DNA of 64,000 nt, from contig CACVBU010000687.1 of assembly GCA_902728285.1 (NCBI GenBank), positions 24,181 through 88,180 on the forward strand, given 5' to 3'. Under the pieces are notes generated by a model. That model made no database searches. It saw nothing but the letters and a program-made list of their open reading frames with translations, and was not told the DNA's origin. This stretch comes from Clytia hemisphaerica. Taxonomy: Eukaryota > Cnidaria > Hydrozoa > Leptothecata > Clytiidae. Position 1 is the first letter of the stretch; each line of letters opens with the position of its first letter. The position numbers and the translations under genes are program-made. Below are positions 54,401-63,400 of the stretch, in pieces.

Positions 54401-57400
54401 CGAGAGAGTAAAATGGGTACTATAAGGAGCAACTATGATGAGAACTGATGTGAAAATATTTGGCCGAAATATCTAAAGTGGGTCGAGTTTCTCTGATAAA
54501 TTGACATCATTAGAAAAGTGACGATAATTAATTTGTTTACGTTTTCTCCATTCCAATAACATGCGAAATCCAGTAAAGTATATAAAAATTTACAAAAGAC
54601 AAATTGAATAATGCATTAGTCTTGTCTTGTGAGTATGACCAAAATGTACACCGATTTCAAATCAGTTGGATGTTTAAATGTGCATACTGAGAAGACGAGT
54701 CTACGCAGCTAACTGGATTTTTTCATCCCTACAATAAGTAGGCTCTCAAATACCTGAATATTTCAGTACCTTTTTTTATTGCCTTGAGTAGTTTGATATC
54801 TGTGTGCTGTCTCTTGTAAGCTTAACCAAAAAGGTTCAAATTCATATTGTTTGATTCTCATAGGTAAGATGTAGGCTCTCTCAAATACCTGAATATTTTA
54901 GTGGATTGTACTGTTTCGGTTAGCGTAATATTACGAAAAGGTTCGAGGATTCTGCAAGTGGCTTGTCTTGTGAGTGTCTTGAATAAATGCTATATTTTCA
55001 AACTATGGGCATGATTTTAATAGCACTCAGAAGTTATGAAGCGGACCGATAGAATGTTTAAAACGTTATTGTAGTTGTAGAAGCAAGATTTGACAATCAA
55101 CCTTCATTTCAAAATGAGTGGTTGAAGTTGTCGAGTCCTGCATGTAACAAACAACCGAGTTACGAAGAAAATTCTTCGCCATAATTGTCTCGGAATTTTA
55201 AAAAATATTCGGATTTCGAATCTAGATCAGTATGTTAGAAAAGGATGACCGGGAGCTTTCGGGAAAAACACAGGAACAAGTTTGTGGTAAGTTTCACCTC
55301 ACCATATCTCACTTGTGAGCTAGAAAGTCGGTAGAAAGTTAATTTCTACAAAAAATTTATTTTGTAGCTTGTCTTGTGAGTGTGTTCAAAAAGTGCGATA
55401 CTTTAGAAGTATTGGCATGATTTTGATTTCACTCAGAAGTTAGAAAGCCGATCCGGAGAAGTTAGCATTTTTATCAAAAAAAAACTGCCACAACCAATTT
55501 TTAAAATAAGCAAGATTTCTTATTCAATATCATTTAAAAGTGACTGATTTTAGCAGTCTTCTTTTGCATATCGTTACACGTGTTGTCTGGTAAGTAAAAA
55601 TCATCATCATACTTTTTCGAATTGGCGTCAAAACACTTGAAATGCTTCTTTTTCAGAAAATCATTAAGGTGAGGTTCTCGCTAACTTGTTCTTATAGAGA
55701 TTGTTCTGTGAGCGCGATTCAAAAGGCTCTCATTTTTGGAACAATGGTCTTTTTCAATCACAATCATAGAATAAGTAGGGTTCAGGAAATGTCACATAAA
55801 GTGAGAAAAAAAAGAGTGACCACTACTTTAATCGTACAAATTTTGGCGAGACGAATTTTAGCGTTTTAGCGAGTTTTCCCTATTTCCAGTAAATTAAATC
55901 TCGCTAAAACACGCCGAATCGACAGATCGCTAAAATTTATCCGCGCGAAATTTCTGGTTATATTTGTCTTGATACATTTTTATCAATAGGAAGGGTTTCA
56001 GTGCAAAGAAATGCTAGAAAACGAATTCAATCAATAATGTAATACGAGTATTCGCTAAAATTTATCCACGCGAAATTATTTGAAATTGTGATTCGCTAAA
56101 ATAAGTCCAAAAAAAATCCAGATTTTCCTGACTGGCTAATGTACGCTAAAATTAGTCTCGCTAAAATTTCTACGATTAAAGTAGTTTGAAAGTCGTAGTT
56201 TAAGGTTGTACAACATCAATTAAGAGTTGAGTTTGTTAAGTCTTGCTTCTTGACACGTCATATTTGGAAGGTAATTCTTCAAGATTTTTTATATTTAGAG
56301 CAATTTAAAGAAGGGGATATCTTTTCAATCATAGACGTATTTTTCTCATTACTAAGGACAACGGCTGGTTCTCGGTATAGTTTCTTAAATTATTTTACGA
56401 GTACAGTCGTCACCAAACGAAACATGATGCTGTATCTAAGGAAATGCTTCCGGCAGTTTGTCTTCTTGAAAACATGAATTCTTTGGCTGGAAAGTTTTCT
56501 TCAGGTACAACTTATGTCTCGTTGAAAACAGGAAACTTAGCGGGTTTCCAATTCTCAAAACGATCCGAACATCATACCGTGGTTTTGTTTTGTGAGCATT
56601 ACTTATAGCAAAAGATAATACTCCATGCACGAGGCTTTTTTACATAATGCCGTGCTATTGCCTGTTTTGCGAGTGCAACTCAAAAAGAGCGGTATTTTCA
56701 GGATACGCGACTATTTTGATTGCACTCATAGAAGAAGAAGTATTTTTTTGCAGTATTTTCAAAATAATCTTTCAATTCTAGCATGTTAGATATATAGCCT
56801 ATGTAAGGGGTTAAATCTTTAGAAGGGGGTTTCTTGTGTGTTCTCAAAATGAAATCTCTATCAAAAGAACTGGTGCGGCCACCAACATTTGTCGTTGGAA
56901 ACTTGTTTTGTGAGTTAAATTTGAAGAAAGCAATATTTTCAGAATACCTTATCGGCCCTTTTTACGCCGATTATTTTCTTCTTTTATTTGCTTGTTCGTA
57001 TGTGTGTGACTTCTACCTGGTTAGTCAAGGAAAATCAACAGTATAGTAATAGACGTATTATCGGTAGGTAAGGTTCTTGCTTGTTTGTAAGAATGGTAGG
57101 AGATTTGGATTTCACTTTTTGAGGTGAGTGACTAAATCTCTACATCATGCTTATTACCAAGTAGTGTTTAAACTATATTATGGCATCATGAAGCTTTTAG
57201 TTTTGTCAGTATCATTACATGCATGTTAGTGAATTCATTGGCTGTCACTTCAAGACGGCAGCTAAATGTCCAGAACATGTTTATTACCAAGTAGTGTTCA
57301 AACTATGTTATGGCATCATATAGCTTCTAGCTTTGTCAGTATCAGTTCATATTTGCTTGTGTGTGTACTGTGATTCACTTGGCAAGTGATCGCGTCTTCA

Positions 57401-60400
57401 CCCGGGTTAACCAAAGCCATGTTAGGGGAATTGGGTACCATGTCCCGATACAAGAGTATGCGTATGGTGTGACTAAATCCCTTTTGAATATTTTGCTATA
57501 TTTTAGTACCAGGTAGCTTGTTTTTCGAGTAGACTTGAAAAGGGCAATAAGAATTTTAGAACAATGGTGTATTTCAATTACACACATAAGACAAAGTGGG
57601 CAACTATCAAAACATTAGAATATGTATCCGGTAGCTTGTTTTGCGAGTGCAATTTATAAAGGGTGGTATTTTCAGAATAATTATCCAACTTAGTTGCACT
57701 CGTAGAACAAAAGGTTCTACAAGATTTCAGAACATTTTAGTAATAGCTTGTATGCACGACCTTTACCTGCTTAACAGGCGAAGCAGCAGTATTGATATAT
57801 GGACTATTACTTTGAAAGTGAGTTGATAATATAACTTGTTTGTAAGCATGGTCAGAAGATTTGTCTTTCACTTTTTTGGGATGAATGATGAAATCTCCAC
57901 ACCGTGCTTATCATCACATAGTGTTGAAAAATTCTATATGCTTATCATCACATAGTGTTGAAAAATTCTATATGCTTATCGTCCCATGGTGTTGAAAAAT
58001 TCTATATTTGATATTTGATATTTTTATTTTTTCAGTCAGTTCTAATGCCTGTTCTGCCAGTGCAATTCAATAAAGAGATATTTCAAGAACAACTTTCTAC
58101 AAAAATTCTTTCTTGGCTTGTCTTGTGAGTGTATTAAAAATATGCTATATTTTCAAACTATGGGTATGATTTTAATAGCACTCAAAAGTTACAAAGCGGA
58201 CCGATACAGAATGTTGAAAACGTTTTGTAGAAGCTTGTTCATAAAAGTAAGATTTGATATTCTTCTCTGTTCATTCACAAGCGGGCTTTCATAAAATTTT
58301 GGTTTTTTTGTCTGTATGTGTACGAGCGTTAAATAGTCTAAACAAATCAAAACTAGTATAAAATTGGAGCACTTTGAGGTGTTTTTATAGCACTGGAGAT
58401 GCTAGCTAGATCCTCTTCTTAATGAACGTGATAAACATTTCGATGGTTATCGATCACAAAAATGATACATTCTTTGAAAACTTGTTTTGCGAGTGCATAT
58501 CTTAAAGGGTGATATTTTCAGAATAGCATTCCGTATTTGGTTTCACTCAGAGAAATATTATATCTACCAAAAACTTTCGAGGTTTAGACGACCACAAAGG
58601 ATGGTATTTGCAGAATAATTTCCGTATTTAGTTGCACTCGGGTGCATTTCAGCTGCTAATACTTTAAGGCTTGCAGTGTACCAAAAGTGTTGTTTATTAG
58701 AGTGGTTGTCTTTCATTGGCCATAAAGTTTAATTTTAAGCAAGATTTTCAAGGTAAATTTCTTCATAAATTTGTCGGCATTTCTTCCTTAAAATAATACC
58801 ACGTTGACTATGTGAAGGGCCTTATTCATTAAACCTACTGACTGTATATTTACGATTGACCCGTATTTGAAAGTTAGAATATCATTTATGTGAATAACTT
58901 GTGAGTATCATCTTTACCCAGTAATCCTGTTTGAAGGGATATGTTACAGGTGACTTTGAGCAGGATTGTGCAGCAATGTTTTTTTTAGTTAAGACCTTAT
59001 GTTGTTTGCATCTGCTCAAATATACCAAGCACAATACACAATATTTTTACAAGACTAATCTTAAAAGAACATGATGTCGATTTAAGAAGCTATTCTTGAA
59101 CCAATAAATAAATGAGGTAAATAAATTAAGAATATTTTAAGAGCATAACAGGACTAAAAAAACAGCATAAGAACAGCCGATTCTCAGCCGTACTAGATAA
59201 ATAAATTCATTTTTAACGTCGGAAGACTTCACCTTTCATTAAATTTGAAATCAATTTTTTGAAGCTATTTTTAGGATTTCAATATGGTGAAGTTCAAAAT
59301 GGAGCAGTAGGGTTTTGTAATGGTTGGGTTTAGATTGAGCATGATTTTCAGAGCTGAATAATCTGACTGTCCATTGCAAACACTTAAAACTCAAACAACA
59401 CCCTCCCTAAAATCGATTGCCCTTTTCCAAGAATCGTATTGGATATTGTGTTCTCTCCTCTTCATCTCCAGAACACGGCAATATTCATCTTAACGTGATT
59501 TCAAAGAATAAAACTATTTTCTCGATAAGAAAGTTTTAACTTCGGAATCATGTTCATATAAACATAACAACCACCACGAACTCCAAAACTGATAACTAGA
59601 ATTAAAGAACTATTCAAATGATATAGTGTGTCTTTCTGAACGTGATTTCCAGAGAAAACCTTTTTGCTCCGGCCTAGGAGCCTTTAATTCTCTCTTCCGA
59701 CAACGGTCAAGACATTTTTTTTTGTTTATCTAATCCGATGATCTATTCCGATTTAATAAAAACGGATTATCTGGATTCTGATAATATTGTGATTTGATTG
59801 GCCGAAAGTATTTAGAAAAAAATGGCTGCCGAAAGTGGGCTAGCTGACTGTGTAGCGAATGGGCAAATCTCAGTGAAAAATTGATCATTTTCATCATTAT
59901 TCATGATGTTTTGGACATGATTTATGAGAAGTTTGATGCATACTGGTTCTCTAACAATGTGGAAAGACTTTGGAGAAATTTTGGCCATGAATCGTCAGCT
60001 GATCGAGTGCTTAAATCTTGCATATGGCTAACTTCTCTTCTTCTAGACACACAAAATCATAAAACTCTAACTTGACAATGAAACTTGCAAACACACAGCC
60101 ATTGGAATTCAAAAGAAAATACTAAAATTACAACATAACAGTGCAAATTTGAAAACGATCTGAGTAGTTTTTGTGGTGTTATGTGTATGGCTGAAAATGA
60201 TCCTGTTTTGTGTATTCATCATCATATTATTGTTGACTGGCGACCCGTTCCTTTTGATTTTTCAAACCCGACACAGATTTTCTACAAACATATCACTATG
60301 AGAATTCAATAGAGAATACTAAAACACAATTCCTGTGTAAATTTGAACAAGATTGGAGAAATTTTCACAGTGTTATGCTGAAAATGATCGTTTTTGGACT

Positions 60401-63400
60401 TTGTCGTAATTTCTGGCGACCGGTTCCTTTTGATTTTTCAAACCTGACACAGATTTTTTAAAAACATAGCACTATGAGAATTCAGTAAAGGATACTAAAA
60501 CACAATTCCTGTGTAAGTTTGAACAAGAATGGAGAAATTGGTGGTGTTGGTTCTTGAGGCAAGAAAGTGCATGTGTAATCACTTAGAAGAGCTATCCAGC
60601 TGGTTTATTTATTCGCTGCAATAGAATTATTACTTTGCTTTCTGATCTGTTCTGATTAGTAGTTTGTGGGCAACGTTCTAACACAACTAACTCAACAAAC
60701 TCATCTTTCACATCTCTTAATCTCTAAGCCGGAGCTTCCAGCACAGCTGGTTTATTTTTTATAAAGAGGAATGTTTTTCTGAGTCATGTTTATTCATTCA
60801 GTCAAGGACCTTTAGAAACGATAAGTGGAATGGACAGTTCGTTCAAAAAAAAAATACATTCAGCTCAGAATATGTGTTTTTCTGGACGTGATTTACAGAA
60901 GAAACTTTTTTTTTTATAAAGACGAGATTTCTTGTGGGTCATGTTCATTCAGATAACCAAGGACCTCAAGAAACCATAGGTGGAATGGACGTTTCGTTCA
61001 AAAAGATTCATTCAGGTTAGAAATTTCCTAATTTAGAATCAAATAGTGGTGGACTGTATTGTTGTTGTTTTGAAGAACAGGAGCCGCCCATGACAATGTG
61101 TTCGACATGTGCATGAGGGAAAATACCGTTCATGATCTCTTTGGTAAAGGGCGAGTGAGCAAACATATGAGTAAAATGTGAAAAGTAAATAGAATCACTT
61201 ACTGATATTCTCCACTCGCTCCCACTCTTCCATTAGAAATGCACCGTAATGTCCTTAAATGGAAAACAAAGGATGAGATGATAATTAGTCGAAAGACCGC
61301 TTCTTATGCAACGCCTGTTTAATATTCGTGATGTGAGGCACTAGAGAGTCTTCCTATAATAATTCTAGTGCTACCCTTTTTAGGACGAGCCCTTCTGCCA
61401 TGCGAGAATTGTAAGAAAACCAGTGATTTATATCATGAAAAGTTTACTCAACAAAGGCAACCCTAGAAAAATGATCGCCTTGAAAATTACACATTTGTAC
61501 CTCTCGCAGCGATGACTTGAGGGCAACCGAGATTCAAATCAACTCCATCACAATGTGGTTCTGCTAATTCACAAGCATCTGCAAATTTCTCAGGATCGTT
61601 TGCACAAAACTGAAAGAAAGATAGATAAAGGTCGTATTATAGTCATAAACTCAATTGACTTTTCAATTGGGCTTTCACATAAACTAGAGAGCTGCTTACA
61701 TTTGAAGTCAATACTTTTTGACTACAGACTTCCATAAGCATATCGATACTAATGATTTGACATGGAAAGTTTTTAATTGACTTGACATTTTCAGGCTAAC
61801 TCTGATACAAGCCAAGCTAATTTTAACCTAAACTTTATTTCACACGAGAGAAATTTCTCTGAGTCTCTGAGATGGATGATCACCTGCCTGGCACGTGATA
61901 ATCAGCTTGGGGCTAGACATTTGAGCAGGCTAAGGGGTTAGATTTTCCCCAAAAGTGTGGGTAGAAAATGGGGTTTTTGTCAATTATCCAAAACAAGTTT
62001 TAAGAGTAGTATTTGCCCTAATAATAATTACTAACTGATTAGCACTAATTAAAAACAAGAGCTTACGATGTACAAATTTCGAGCACTTTGAAAATTAAAA
62101 CAAATATGATCATATTTCATGTAAACTAAATAAGATGAACAAGGGTATGTTTCTTCAGTCTTGAGTTGAAGCGATAGTGGACAAAGACAAAAGATTGGTT
62201 ACAGCCGTTTCTTACGAATTTTCAAAATTACCATGATCTAGTTGTCGATTCTAAAATTTGCGTAATGATGATTTGATGAAACAACATGGCAATATAATAT
62301 TCAAAACGCAATCTGGAGATGAGTATGTATTCCAGGAGTGATTGAGTTTGAAAGTAAGACGAAAAACTAAGTCTTAGTCCTATTTATCTACGACGACGAA
62401 CAAAAAAAGGAAAAACTATGAATAGAGAATTATACAAGGATGTGATAGTGCTGATGTCAGCAATTCTCTCAATCGCAATCACAATCATCAATAGTTCATG
62501 CATTTATATCATCTTGACAACAAAAAAAATACGAGAAAAACCACCCATGATATTCATCGTAAATCTCCTCGTAACTTATTTACTACAAGGCGTTTTCGTG
62601 CTACCGACCTACGCCGTTTTCCGGTCCGGCAACTTTAGCGAGACTGTGTGTGCATATGTGTGTGATGCATGGCGCCTGTCTTACATGGTCACATTTTACG
62701 GGATGTGTGTCAACGTGTTACTGATCGCAATCGATCGATTTCTCGCAACCAAATATGCCTTATCTCGTAAAATCAGGCTGACTTCGACAAAGTGTAAGAC
62801 AATATGCTGTTTGGCGTGGTTGTACATAATCATATTATGTTTGATACCGTTTGTGCCGATGAATAGGTCAAAATCGTTGGAGAATTCAAAATGTCATTAT
62901 AATCAACCGAGGGTTTGGACTATTTTCATGCTGCTTGTCAATTCTGCTCTCCCTCTAGCTCTGAATTTTGGCATTTATATATACATTGCTCGCAAAATGA
63001 AACACAACAGTAGAGTGTTATTTGGAAGGCAGAAAAAACACAGTCAAGCTACAATAGATCGACTGGCTTTGAATAGAAAGTTGACAACTCTGACGGTCAA
63101 AATAACACTCCTTTATGGTATAACCTGGATACCTTCTATTGTTTACTATAAGCTTGTTACCATAGCACCTAAAATATTCAGTGACGATTTTTACGGTTCC
63201 GACACAGAAGAAATAATAACATTTGTCAACAAGTTTGTGACATTTTTGGATGCTGTTTTCGCACCTGTTTTGTTTTGTTACAGTAGTGAAGATTTCAGAA
63301 AGGCTTTTTGGAAGAGGTTCTGGGTGAAAAGAAGCGCGGTAGAAAGTTATGAGCTGAAATGAAACTTAATTAAGAATTGAGGATTACACAAGGGCGCGAA

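Noticed and set aside
59881-60075. Integrase gene
   Set aside because: Only a short VERLWRN-like match in a 64-codon frame. Too weak to call as a gene.
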